NCBI GenBank assembly: GCA_001784175.1
Contig: MFPR01000011.1
Coordinates: 19,091-83,090, forward strand
Direction of reading: 5' to 3'
Origin: Candidatus Lindowbacteria bacterium RIFCSPLOWO2_12_FULL_62_27
GTDB taxonomy: Bacteria > Lindowbacteria > 2-12-FULL-62-27
DNA length: 64,000 nucleotides
Below, piece by piece: positions 18,510 to 27,074 of this stretch (positions are counted from its first letter, which is position 1; every line of letters begins with the position of its first letter). The notes under the pieces are model-generated. The model was given only the letters and a program-made list of their open reading frames with translations. It ran no database searches and had not been told where the DNA came from. The translations under genes were made by a program, and so were the position numbers.

Positions 18510-21242
18510 ATGGATTCTGTGTCTTTGCCCCCGCCTGAGCGTCCGACATCCATGTCGGACGGTGGGCGGGGACGGCTGACTTCCGTGTCGCCGGAAGATA
18601 CGGCGCGCCGGCCTTCGGCTCCGGGCTGGCGGGATAGAAACATTGCGTGGGTGCCCTGGACGGTGCTGGCCGTCTCCCTCTCGATCTCTGTTTGGGCCTA
18701 TCAGGCGGCGGAAACGGCATTGTCGTTGCGCGACATGATCCGATTTGACGGCCGCGTGGAGGACATCCGGACCGCCATCCGGGACCGGATGCAGGTTTAC
18801 GAGCAGGCCCTTCACGGCGCCCGCGGGCTGTTTGCCGCTTCCAAGTCGGTCGAACGGCTGGAGTGGCGGGAATATATTTCCTCCATCAATATTTCCAAGA
18901 GTTATCCGGGCGTCAAAGGACTCGCGTTTGTTTCCCATGTGCCGCACGCGAAACTGGAGTCGTTTCTTGCGTGGACCCGCGCGGATGGCGCGCCCAACTT
19001 CGAGATACACCCCAAACAGATCCGGGACGATTATTATGTCATCACGTACATCGAGCCGGAACCGGAGAACCGCCGGCTCCTGGGGTTTGACATCGGATCC
19101 GATACGCTGGTTCGCCGGCCGGCGGCCGACCTGTCGGTCGAGGAGGGCCGGGCCATTCTCAGCGGCAAGATACTGTCCGAACACGGCGGCTCGCCGTTTC
19201 TCGGAAGCATTTTCCTGCTTCCTGTGTACCGCACCGGCGCGCCGGTGGGAACCGCCGGCGAGCGGCGTGCGGCGCTCATCGGATGGATTTACGGGCGGCT
19301 CGACGCCCAAGAACTGATGAAAGGCATTCTGGGCGGCGGGCCGGCCGACATCGGGTTTTCCATATATGACGGCATCGAGATGACGGCCGAATCCCGCCTC
19401 TACGAAAAGGCGCCCGACCTTGTCGGCCCACCGGACTACCGTCCCACGTTTTCTCACACGTCGCCGATCGAAGTCGGCCGGCGCGTCTGGATGACCAATT
19501 TTTATTCCCGGCCCGAATTCGACGCGGCCGGCGACCACACCTCCGCGTACCTCGTGCTCATCGCGGGACTCCTCGGCAGCTTTCTGCTCTTCAGCATCAC
19601 CTGGTCGCTCGCGACCACGCGCCGACGCGCCCTGGCCGAGGCCGAACTCATGACCGCCCGGTTCCGCGCGGTCCTCGAGACGGCCTCGGACGCCTTCATC
19701 GCCGTCGACGCCGCCGGCCGCATTTCGGACTGGAACCGCCGCGCGGAACTGACGTTCCGATGGCGCCGGCCGGAGGTTCTCGGCCGAAGCCTGGTGGATC
19801 TTCTGGCGCCGCCAAAATACCGGGAAGCGGTTTTGAAACAGATGCAGGAGTTTCAGGCGAAGGGCGAGAGTCCCTATCTCAACCGCCGGATGGAGTTGAT
19901 CGCCCTGCGCCGGGACGGCAGCGAGTTTCCGGTGGAGGTTACCGTGTGGCCGATCTGGGACGAGCGGGGGTCCTTCACGTTTAACGCCTTCGTCCACGAC
20001 ATCACCGAACGGCAGCGCGCGAGGAAGGATATCCTCATGGCCCGGGATGCGGCCGTGGGGGCCAACCGCGCCAAGAGCGAGTTTCTGGCGAACATGAGCC
20101 ACGAACTGCGCGCGCCGCTCAATTCCATCCTCGGATTCGCCAATATCCTGCTTCAGAACAAGACCGGTTCCCTTCAGGACCCGGACCTCGCTTTCGTCGA
20201 TCGGATCCAGGAAAATGCCGTGCATCTGTTGAATCTCATCAACCAGGTGCTGGACCTTTCCAAGGTCGAAGCGGGCCAGACGGACCTCGAAATCGAGCCT
20301 CTGTACCTCGATGTGCTTGTTCAGGAAACGATCCAGCAGATGGAAAGCCGGGTCTTGGGCCGCGACATCAAACTCCTGACGGATCTCCCGCCCGTCCTCG
20401 CGCCGATCGAAACGGATGCGATCAAACTCAAGCAAATCCTGATCAACCTCATCGGAAACGCGATCAAGTTCACCGAAAAGGGCAGCGTCACCGTCCGGGT
20501 CATGGACGATCCCGAAACACACCACCCGGTCCGGATCGATGTCATCGACACCGGCATCGGCGTCCCCCCCGATTTGCAGGACGCCATCTTCGAGCCTTTT
20601 CAGCAGGGCGATCGCCGCACGTCGCTCAAATACGGCGGCACCGGCCTCGGGCTCAGCATCACGCGGTCGCTGTGCCAGCTCATGGGCTACAAGATTTCGG
20701 TGGAAAGCGTGCGCGGGAAGGGTTCGGTGTTCATGGTCACGATTCCCGCGGAGTCCCTTCGGCGGACCCGCCCCGTGGATGAGGACACGCCGTCGCGTTC
20801 GGCCAGAAAAATTTCTCTTTCGAGAGCGCTGCCCGTGGAGGAGAGCGTGGCCCGGAGTCTCTTTGCGGGCAAATGCGTCCTCGTCATCGACGACGACCCG
20901 GATTCCCGGCTGCTCCTCACGCATTATTTCGGAGATTTCGGCATGCGCGTGATTTCCGCCGGTGGCGGCGACCATGGGATCGCGATGGCGCGGCAAGACC
21001 GGCCGGACCTCATCACCGTCGATCTCATGCTGCCCCAAAAAAACGGCTGGCAGGTCATGCTCGACCTCCAGCGCGATCCGGTCCTCCGGGACATCCCGGT
21101 GATCGTCATCAGCACGATCGCCGACGACAACTGGCAGGCCTTCAACGACAAAATCGACCGGCTGAACAAACCGGTCAACCGGGAGGAGCTGTTTCTCGTT
21201 CTTCGAAAAAATCTCGCCCTGCCCCCTCCGCCCGCCGCTTGA
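18510..21242 (+). CDS. CHASE-PAS hybrid sensor histidine kinase with C-terminal receiver
   Basis: A 910-residue membrane sensor. Order: membrane segment (about 46-66), extracytoplasmic CHASE-type domain (about 80-335, with YPGVKGLAFVSHV and the DDYYVITYIEP region), second membrane segment (about 346-368), PAS domain (about 380-500), HisKA with SHELRAPLNSILGF, HATPase with LIGNAIKFTEKG, DTGIGV and GGTGLGLSI, then a receiver domain (about 790-905) with IDDDPDS and the acceptor in LITVDLMLPQ. It probably senses a small ligand outside the membrane; CHASE domains bind cytokinin-like or other small molecules. There is no HPt domain and no dedicated regulator beside it, so phosphotransfer must go elsewhere. 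The ATG at 18510 fits the promoter; M15 is an alternative. Confidence 0.93.
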   Translation: MDSVSLPPPERPTSMSDGGRGRLTSVSPEDTARRPSAPGWRDRNIAWVPWTVLAVSLSISVWAYQAAETALSLRDMIRFDGRVEDIRTAIRDRMQVYEQALHGARGLFAASKSVERLEWREYISSINISKSYPGVKGLAFVSHVPHAKLESFLAWTRADGAPNFEIHPKQIRDDYYVITYIEPEPENRRLLGFDIGSDTLVRRPAADLSVEEGRAILSGKILSEHGGSPFLGSIFLLPVYRTGAPVGTAGERRAALIGWIYGRLDAQELMKGILGGGPADIGFSIYDGIEMTAESRLYEKAPDLVGPPDYRPTFSHTSPIEVGRRVWMTNFYSRPEFDAAGDHTSAYLVLIAGLLGSFLLFSITWSLATTRRRALAEAELMTARFRAVLETASDAFIAVDAAGRISDWNRRAELTFRWRRPEVLGRSLVDLLAPPKYREAVLKQMQEFQAKGESPYLNRRMELIALRRDGSEFPVEVTVWPIWDERGSFTFNAFVHDITERQRARKDILMARDAAVGANRAKSEFLANMSHELRAPLNSILGFANILLQNKTGSLQDPDLAFVDRIQENAVHLLNLINQVLDLSKVEAGQTDLEIEPLYLDVLVQETIQQMESRVLGRDIKLLTDLPPVLAPIETDAIKLKQILINLIGNAIKFTEKGSVTVRVMDDPETHHPVRIDVIDTGIGVPPDLQDAIFEPFQQGDRRTSLKYGGTGLGLSITRSLCQLMGYKISVESVRGKGSVFMVTIPAESLRRTRPVDEDTPSRSARKISLSRALPVEESVARSLFAGKCVLVIDDDPDSRLLLTHYFGDFGMRVISAGGGDHGIAMARQDRPDLITVDLMLPQKNGWQVMLDLQRDPVLRDIPVIVISTIADDNWQAFNDKIDRLNKPVNREELFLVLRKNLALPPPPAA

Positions 21243-21249
21243 TTTGCAC

Positions 21250-21278
21250 TTGTGAAGCCCCGCGTGGTCTGCTATAGA
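21250..21278 (+). promoter_or_regulatory. Candidate promoter of the arg-lys operon
   Basis: The -35-like TTGTGA (21250-21255), 17 bp and -10 TATAGA (21273-21278) lie in the 86-bp gap before argB. A G-rich tract runs up to the argB ATG. I saw no ARG-box-like palindrome and no riboswitch fold here. Confidence 0.35.
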
Positions 21279-21328
21279 AGGTCGTCCTCTCCATATTATA
21301 TATAGGGGGGGGCGGGGGTGGTGACAGT

Positions 21329-22240
21329 ATGACAGCTCGGCCGAAGATCGTGGATGCCGGCCTGCGGGCGAAAATTCTGTCCGAGGCGCTTCCCTACATA
21401 CGGGCCTTCAACGGTAAAACCATCGTCATCAAGTACGGCGGCAGCGCGCAGGTTGCGTCCGACCTCAAGGAGGGCTTTGCGCAGGATATTGTGCTCCTCA
21501 AGTATGTCGGGATCCGCCCGGTCATCGTCCACGGCGGTGGCGAGCAGGTGTCGGACATGATGGAGAAGCTGGGCAAGGACCCGAAATTCGTCGACGGCCT
21601 GCGGGTCACGGACCCGGAAACGATGGAAGTCGTCGAGATGGTCCTGGGCGGGCGGCTCAACAAGGAGATCGTCGCGCGGATCAACAAACACGGCGGGTCG
21701 GCCGTCGGACTCACCGGCAAGGACGGCCGGCTGATGCAGGCGGTCAAGAAAAAACCGAAACGGCTGGTGGACGTCGAGGGCCGGGAGAAGCTCGTCGATC
21801 TGGGGTTGGTGGGCGACATCGAGAAAATTGATTCGCGCATCCTGGAAATCCTGCTGGCCAACGATTTCATTCCGGTCGTCGCCCCGGTCGGCGTCACGGC
21901 CGACGGCGTCAGCCTCAACGTCAACGCTGACACCGCCGCCGGATCCATCGCCGCCGCGCTCCGGGCGGCCCGGCTCATCTACCTGACGGACGTCCCGGGC
22001 TTGTTGAAGGACGAAAAGGACGACGACAGCCTCATCTCGACGGTTCGGCTGTCCGAAGTGGACGATCTTCGGGAGGCCGGCGTGATTTCGGGTGGGATGA
22101 TCCCCAAGATCGAGTCGGTGACCCAGGCGATCTACACCGGCGTCGAAAAAGCCCATTTCATCGACGGCCGGGTGCCCCGGTCCCTCCTGCTCGAGCTCTT
22201 CACCGATGAGGGCATCGGCACGGAAATCATCCAGAGCTGA
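21329..22240 (+). CDS. argB: Acetylglutamate kinase
   Basis: Phosphorylates N-acetylglutamate in arginine synthesis. The 303-residue amino-acid kinase shows the nucleotide-binding KYGGSAQ near residue 35, PVIVHGGGEQVS near 64, the acetylglutamate-binding segment FVDGLRVTDPETMEVVEMVL and a C-terminal NADTAAGSIAAALRAARLIYLTDVPG region (cited here in overlapping parts). The N-terminal helix of about 25 residues upstream of the core resembles the arginine-sensitive hexameric form, so feedback inhibition by arginine is plausible. It is the first gene of the arg-lys supercluster; argD follows 1 bp after the stop. argC and argJ/argA are not in the window. Confidence 0.97.
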   Translation: MTARPKIVDAGLRAKILSEALPYIRAFNGKTIVIKYGGSAQVASDLKEGFAQDIVLLKYVGIRPVIVHGGGEQVSDMMEKLGKDPKFVDGLRVTDPETMEVVEMVLGGRLNKEIVARINKHGGSAVGLTGKDGRLMQAVKKKPKRLVDVEGREKLVDLGLVGDIEKIDSRILEILLANDFIPVVAPVGVTADGVSLNVNADTAAGSIAAALRAARLIYLTDVPGLLKDEKDDDSLISTVRLSEVDDLREAGVISGGMIPKIESVTQAIYTGVEKAHFIDGRVPRSLLLELFTDEGIGTEIIQS

Positions 22241-22241
22241 C

Positions 22242-23438
22242 ATGGCCACAAATCTCGCCGCGCGCGCCTCCAGGGTTTTGATGAATACCTACGGCCCGCG
22301 CAGTCTTTCGTTCGTGAGGGGCCGCGGCGTCTGGGTGTGGGACGCGGCCGGAAAAAAATATCTCGACCTTCTGGGCGGCGTCGCCGTCAACGCGCTCGGC
22401 CACTGCCATCCGGCCGTCGTCCGCGCCATTTGCGCGCAGGCGCGGAAAATCCTGCACGTGTCCAACCTCTACCTGATCGAACCCCAGATCCGGCTGGCCG
22501 AGGAACTCGTCGAGTCCACCTTTGCGGACCGCGCCTTCTTCTGCAACAGCGGGACCGAGGCCAACGAGGCGGCGCTGAAACTGGCGCGAAAGTTTTTCTT
22601 TCTCAAAAAGGAAAGCCGCGACCATCTGGTCGCGTTTCAGAATTCCTTTCACGGCCGCACGACCGGGTCCCTCGCGCTGACCGCGCAGGAAAAATATCAG
22701 AAGGCCTTCCGGCCGCTGTTGCCGGTCAACGTCGCGCGCTTTAACGATCTCGGCGACGCGGACCGGATGATCACGCCGGGCACGGCGGCGGTGTTTGTCG
22801 AACTGGTCCAGGGCGAGGGCGGGATGGAAACGGCGACCGCGACGTTCCTGGCCGGCCTTCGGAGAATTTGCTCCCGGCGCGGCGCGCTCCTGGTGTACGA
22901 CGAAGTCCAGACCGGAAACGGCCGCACCGGCGACCTGTTCGCCTACCAGCACTTTGGCGAGCGGTTGGCCCCGGACCTGCTGACCACCGCGAAGGGCTTG
23001 GCGGGCGGCGTGCCCATCGGGGCGCTCCTCGCGCGTCGGCCGTACGCGGACGCGTTCGAGGCGGGGGACCACGCGGCGACGTTCGGCGGAAACTTTCTTG
23101 CCTGCGCCTCCGCGTTGGCGGCGTTTCGCGTGCTGTCGTCGGCGTCGTTTCTGAAGTCCGTCCGGGACCGCTCGGCCGTGCTGTGGGCGCGGTTGAGAGC
23201 GGTGAAGGAACGCTTTCCGGACAAGATCGAGACGCTGCGAGGGCTGGGCATGATGGCGGGGCTGAAACTTCGGTTACCATTTTCCTCCAAGACACTCCGC
23301 GAGCGCCTTCAGGCGCGGCGGGTCCTCACGGGGATTTCCGGCGAGTCCGTCCTGCGCCTCACACCGCCGCTCGTGATCTCCCGCATGGAAATTCTTCTGG
23401 GCGTTCGGGCTATCGAAGAGGAGGTGGCGGCGCTGTGA
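22242..23438 (+). CDS. argD: Acetylornithine aminotransferase
   Basis: A PLP-dependent class III aminotransferase that forms N-acetylornithine, 398 residues. Motifs: LDLLGGVAVNALGHCHP near the N-terminus, FFCNSGTEANEAALKLAR, SFHGRTTGSLALT, the aspartate of LLVYDEVQTGNGRTG and the Schiff-base lysine in LTTAKGLAGGVPIGA. ATG 22242 follows the argB stop by one base. The TGA overlaps the argF ATG (TGATG). The enzyme could also serve as succinyl-diaminopimelate aminotransferase, as in E. coli, but the presence of dapL makes that unnecessary. Confidence 0.96.
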   Translation: MATNLAARASRVLMNTYGPRSLSFVRGRGVWVWDAAGKKYLDLLGGVAVNALGHCHPAVVRAICAQARKILHVSNLYLIEPQIRLAEELVESTFADRAFFCNSGTEANEAALKLARKFFFLKKESRDHLVAFQNSFHGRTTGSLALTAQEKYQKAFRPLLPVNVARFNDLGDADRMITPGTAAVFVELVQGEGGMETATATFLAGLRRICSRRGALLVYDEVQTGNGRTGDLFAYQHFGERLAPDLLTTAKGLAGGVPIGALLARRPYADAFEAGDHAATFGGNFLACASALAAFRVLSSASFLKSVRDRSAVLWARLRAVKERFPDKIETLRGLGMMAGLKLRLPFSSKTLRERLQARRVLTGISGESVLRLTPPLVISRMEILLGVRAIEEEVAAL

Positions 23439-24421
23439 TGAAACATCTGGTGTCCCTCAACGACGTGTCGCCGGCCGATCTCCAGGCGCTCCTCGCGGTC
23501 TCCCGGAAAGTCAAAGCGGCCCGGTCCGCGAAAACGGCGCCGCTCTTCCGGCCGCTTCTGAATGCCTCAGTCGCGTTGCTGTTCGAAAAACCGTCGCTCC
23601 GGACGCGCGTGACGTTCGAAGTCGCCGTCACTGAACTTGGCGGTCATCCCATTTACCTCGGCCCGCAGGAGGTGGGCTTGGGCAGGCGCGAGAGCGTTTC
23701 AGACATCGCGCAAAATATGTCCCGCTGGATTCACGCCATCGTCGCGCGCACCTTCCAGCACGAAAGCGTCGCCGGCCTGGCGCGCACCGCGCGGGTCCCG
23801 GTCATCAACGCGCTGACGGACCGCGAGCATCCCTGCCAGGCCGTCGGGGACATTCTGACGATTCTGGAGCGGCGGGGCCGGCTCAAAGGCTTGACGCTGG
23901 CGTTTGTCGGGGACGGGAACAATGTCTGCAATTCTCTCCTGTATGCCGCCGCCAAAACCGGCCTGTCGATGCGCGTCGCCTGTCCCCCGGGCTTTGAGCC
24001 GGCGGCGGATGTGCTGGCCGCGGCGCGGGCCGCGGCGCGGATTTCCGGCGCGCGCCTCGCGGTGACGCACGATCCGGTCGAGGCGGTGCGCAATGCCGAT
24101 GCTGTGTATACCGATGTGTGGGTGAGCATGGGCTTCGAATCGGAGGCCGCCCCGCGCCGGCAGGCGTTTGAGTTTTACCGCGTCGACGGCCCGCTCATGT
24201 CGAGGGCCCGGCCGGACGCGATCTTTCTCCATTGTCTGCCCGCCCGGCGCGGCGAAGAGGTGACGGACGAGGTCATGGACGGGAAACAATCCGCGGTGCT
24301 CGATCAGGCTGAAAACCGCCTGCACTCGGCCAAGGCGGTCCTGCTGGCCGTGATGGCGCCGGCGGTGTTTGGAAAACTTGCGGCTTTGGGCCGGCGAAAA
24401 ACGAGAAGGAGATCAGGATGA
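23438..24421 (+). CDS. argF: Ornithine carbamoyltransferase
   Basis: Transfers carbamoyl phosphate to ornithine to give citrulline. At 327 residues it has the carbamoyl-phosphate loop EKPSLRTRVTFE near residue 47, the second phosphate-binding motif HPCQAVGD near 130, the ornithine-side DVWVSMGFE and the catalytic HCLPARRGEE near 270. These distinguish it from aspartate transcarbamoylase and place it with anabolic OTCs. Start and stop both overlap neighbours (TGATG with argD, ATGA with argG), indicating strict translational coupling. The last 15 residues are arginine- and lysine-rich and run over the argG ribosome-binding region (GGAG at about 24409). Confidence 0.97.
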   Translation: MKHLVSLNDVSPADLQALLAVSRKVKAARSAKTAPLFRPLLNASVALLFEKPSLRTRVTFEVAVTELGGHPIYLGPQEVGLGRRESVSDIAQNMSRWIHAIVARTFQHESVAGLARTARVPVINALTDREHPCQAVGDILTILERRGRLKGLTLAFVGDGNNVCNSLLYAAAKTGLSMRVACPPGFEPAADVLAAARAAARISGARLAVTHDPVEAVRNADAVYTDVWVSMGFESEAAPRRQAFEFYRVDGPLMSRARPDAIFLHCLPARRGEEVTDEVMDGKQSAVLDQAENRLHSAKAVLLAVMAPAVFGKLAALGRRKTRRRSG

Positions 24422-25635
24422 AAAGGGAAATTCGAAAAGTGGTGCTCGCCTATTCCGGCGGGCTCGACACCAGCGTCATCGTCCGGTGGCTCATCAACAA
24501 ATACGGCTGCGAGGTCATCGGCTACAACGCCAACCTCGGCATCGCCGAATCCCGACGCGACCTTGACCGGCGGTTAAAGCTGGCCGGCGGAAAACGGATG
24601 GTCATGGAGGACATCCGCCGGGAGTTTTTGGAGGACTACTGTTTCCCCGCGATGCGCGCGGGCGCCGTCTACGAGGGGAAATACCTCCTGGCGACGGCCC
24701 TGTCCCGGCCGCTCATCGCGCAAAAGCTCATCGAGATCGCGCGCCGGGAAAAAGCCGATGCGGTCGCGCATGGATGCACGGGCAAGGGAAACGACCAGGT
24801 CCGGTTTGAGATCACGACCAAGGCCCTCGCGCCGGACGTCGAAGTCCTCGCGCCCGTGCGCGAATGGGAATTCAAAACCCGCGACGAGGAGATCGCCTAC
24901 GCCCGCGAGTACGGCATCCCGGTCACCGCGACCAAGAAAAATCCCTACAGCTATGACCGCAATCTCTGGGGTATCTCCATCGAGTGTGGCCCCCTCGAGG
25001 ATCCCTACCGGGAGCCCCCGGAGGGCGCGTTCGTCATCACGTCATCGCCGGCCGGCGCACCCGCAAAATCCGTAGTCATCACCATCGGATTTTCGAAAGG
25101 CGTTCCCGTTTCGCTCAACGGGCGGAACATGGGCCCGGTCGATCTCGTCGAACGGCTCACGGCGCTCGGCGCGCGGCACGGGATCGGCCGCGTGGACCTC
25201 GTGGAAAACCGGCTGGTCGGAATCAAGTCCCGGGAGGTCTATGAACAACCCGCTTCGACGATTCTGCACGCGGCCTACCGCGAGCTTTTGTCGATGGTGG
25301 CCGACCGCGACACGCTCCATCTCATGCCGGCGCTGTCCGACCGGTACGCCCAGCTCGTCTATGACGGATTCTGGTTCACACCGCTTCGGCATGCGCTCGA
25401 CGCATTTTTCGGAAAAATCGCCGCAGGGGTCACGGGCGAGGTCCGGCTCCGTCTCTTGCGCGGCTCTTGCATCCCGATCGGCCGCCGGTCGCCCAACGCG
25501 CTCTATCAGGAAAAACTCGCAACCTACGGAGCGGCGGACGTGTTTGACCAGTCAGCTTCGGTCGGCTTTATCAAGATTCTGGGTTTACCTGTGGAAGTGC
25601 GCGCGCGTCTCAGAAAGGGCCGGCCGCACGCCTGA
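24418..25635 (+). CDS. argG: Argininosuccinate synthase
   Basis: Condenses citrulline and aspartate using ATP. The 405-residue enzyme begins with the ATP pyrophosphatase motif VVLAYSGGLDTSVIVRWL. It includes AVAHGCTGKGNDQVRFE, the citrulline/aspartate-binding region around TKKNPYSYDRNLWG and the signature HAAYRELLSM near the C-terminus. This is the type 1 ArgG found in most bacteria. The start overlaps argF (ATGA). The stop is 3 bp before the first possible argH start and about 35 bp before a heptanucleotide repeat tract. Confidence 0.97.
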   Translation: MKREIRKVVLAYSGGLDTSVIVRWLINKYGCEVIGYNANLGIAESRRDLDRRLKLAGGKRMVMEDIRREFLEDYCFPAMRAGAVYEGKYLLATALSRPLIAQKLIEIARREKADAVAHGCTGKGNDQVRFEITTKALAPDVEVLAPVREWEFKTRDEEIAYAREYGIPVTATKKNPYSYDRNLWGISIECGPLEDPYREPPEGAFVITSSPAGAPAKSVVITIGFSKGVPVSLNGRNMGPVDLVERLTALGARHGIGRVDLVENRLVGIKSREVYEQPASTILHAAYRELLSMVADRDTLHLMPALSDRYAQLVYDGFWFTPLRHALDAFFGKIAAGVTGEVRLRLLRGSCIPIGRRSPNALYQEKLATYGAADVFDQSASVGFIKILGLPVEVRARLRKGRPHA

Positions 25636-25638
25636 CCC

Positions 25639-27072
25639 ATGACTGACCCACAGGCGCCGACGCCGGAATCCAAAATCCAAAATCCAAAATCCAAAATCTC
25701 CGGAATGATGTGGGGCGGCCGCATGAAGGGCAAGCTCGACCGCCGCGCGCTGGAGTTTTCGTCTTCCATCGCGCTGGACATCCGGCTCCTGCCCTACGAC
25801 GTGTTGGCCAGCATCGCGTGGGCCGAGGCGATCCGGAAAGCCGGCATTCTCTCTGCGGGAGAGCTTCGGCGCATGAAAGGCGCGCTCCGCCTGATTGCCC
25901 GCGAGCCGATTCCGTCCCCTGCGGAACTCGCAGTCTACGAGGACGTTCACAGCTTCGTCGAATCCCGCCTGCGCGACCGGATCGGCGACACGGCCGACAA
26001 ACTGCATACCGGCCGATCAAGAAACGACCAGGTCCTGACCGACGTCGCGCTCTACATCCGGCGGTCGGCCGACCGGATCGTGCGGGAATTGAAAAATCTT
26101 TCGAAGGTTTTCTTGAACCTCGCGTCCAAAAACAAAAAAGTTCCCATGCCGGGCTTTACGCACTTGCAGCCGGCCCAGGTCGTCACCCTCGGCGCGCATT
26201 TCATGGCCTACGCCGAAATGTTTCTCCGCGATCTCGGCCGAATCAAGCTGCTCCTCCAGCCGCTCGACGCCTGTCCGCTCGGGTCCGGCGCCATCGGCGG
26301 AACCACCATCCCGGTCGACCGCGACTTTCTCGCGCGCCGGCTTGGCTTTCCGCGGCCGACGGCCAGCGCCATGGAGACGATCGCCGGCCGCGACCTCGCC
26401 AGCGATTTCCTCTACGCGCTGACCATCCTCATGATTCATCTTTCAAGATTCTCGGAGGAGGTCATCCTCTGGTCCAACCCCTACTTCGGATTTGTCCGCC
26501 TGCCCGACCGGTTTTCGACCGGCTCGTCCCTCATGCCGCAAAAACGAAATCCGGATTTGTCGGAACTCACGCGCGGCCGCGCCGCCCGCGCCATCGCCGA
26601 TCTCACAGGCATCTTGACGCTCCAGAAAGGCCTGCCCCTCACGTACAATCGTGACCTGCAGGAGGACAAGGTGTATCTGTTCGATCTCGTCGATCTCGTC
26701 ACCGCCACCCTCCGGGTTCACGTCCGCATGGTGCCGCGGTTTAAATTCAACCGCAAACGGCTCCGGGAAGCCTGCTCCGTCGGATACATGGAGGCCACGG
26801 ACCTTGCGGAGTATCTCGCCAAAAAAGGCGTGCCCTTCCGCCAGGCCCACGAGATCATCGGCCGGCTGGTCGCGCGCCTCGAGCGCCGCCGCCGGAAATT
26901 CCGCGACCTGACGCTGAAGGACCTTCAGGCATTTGACCCCCGCTTCGGCCCGGATGTCGTGGCCCTGCTGAACGCCGAGCAATCACCGTGGAGGAAGCAG
27001 ACCTACGGCTCCGTGTCGCCGGAATCCGTCGGCCGCCGCGTCATCCGCCTCCGGCTGACGAGGATTTATTAG
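25639..27072 (+). CDS. argH: Argininosuccinate lyase
   Basis: Splits argininosuccinate into arginine and fumarate, the last arginine step. The 477-residue protein has the fumarase-superfamily signatures: TGRSRNDQVLTDVAL near residue 123, HLQPAQVVTLGAH near 177 and the mobile-loop motif GSSLMPQKRNPD near 300. The family-conserved start of the fold, MWGGRM, occurs only at about residue 24. The 22 residues before it are encoded largely by a four-fold CAAAATC repeat, so translation may really begin at ATG 25705 or 25708. lysA starts 2 bp after the stop. Confidence 0.95.
   Translation: MTDPQAPTPESKIQNPKSKISGMMWGGRMKGKLDRRALEFSSSIALDIRLLPYDVLASIAWAEAIRKAGILSAGELRRMKGALRLIAREPIPSPAELAVYEDVHSFVESRLRDRIGDTADKLHTGRSRNDQVLTDVALYIRRSADRIVRELKNLSKVFLNLASKNKKVPMPGFTHLQPAQVVTLGAHFMAYAEMFLRDLGRIKLLLQPLDACPLGSGAIGGTTIPVDRDFLARRLGFPRPTASAMETIAGRDLASDFLYALTILMIHLSRFSEEVILWSNPYFGFVRLPDRFSTGSSLMPQKRNPDLSELTRGRAARAIADLTGILTLQKGLPLTYNRDLQEDKVYLFDLVDLVTATLRVHVRMVPRFKFNRKRLREACSVGYMEATDLAEYLAKKGVPFRQAHEIIGRLVARLERRRRKFRDLTLKDLQAFDPRFGPDVVALLNAEQSPWRKQTYGSVSPESVGRRVIRLRLTRIY
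25671..25698 (+). repeat. Heptanucleotide tandem repeat (CAAAATC)x4
   Basis: Four exact copies of CAAAATC run head to tail at the argG/argH junction, preceded by a partial copy (AATC). The tract is AT-rich inside a GC-rich operon and resembles the short heptameric repeats known from cyanobacteria and other genomes. It either encodes a non-conserved ArgH N-terminus or lies in the untranslated gap. Confidence 0.85.
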
Positions 27073-27074
27073 AG

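Noticed and set aside
18486..21038. 850-residue open frame antisense to the hybrid kinase
   Set aside because: It mirrors the codon structure of a clearly real kinase on the opposite strand; the translation is Arg/His/Asp-rich with no recognisable domain, a known effect of high GC third positions.
21243..21328. Riboswitch or arginine attenuator before argB
   Set aside because: Only 86 bp, with no leader peptide rich in arginine, no recognisable aptamer core and no ARG-box palindrome.
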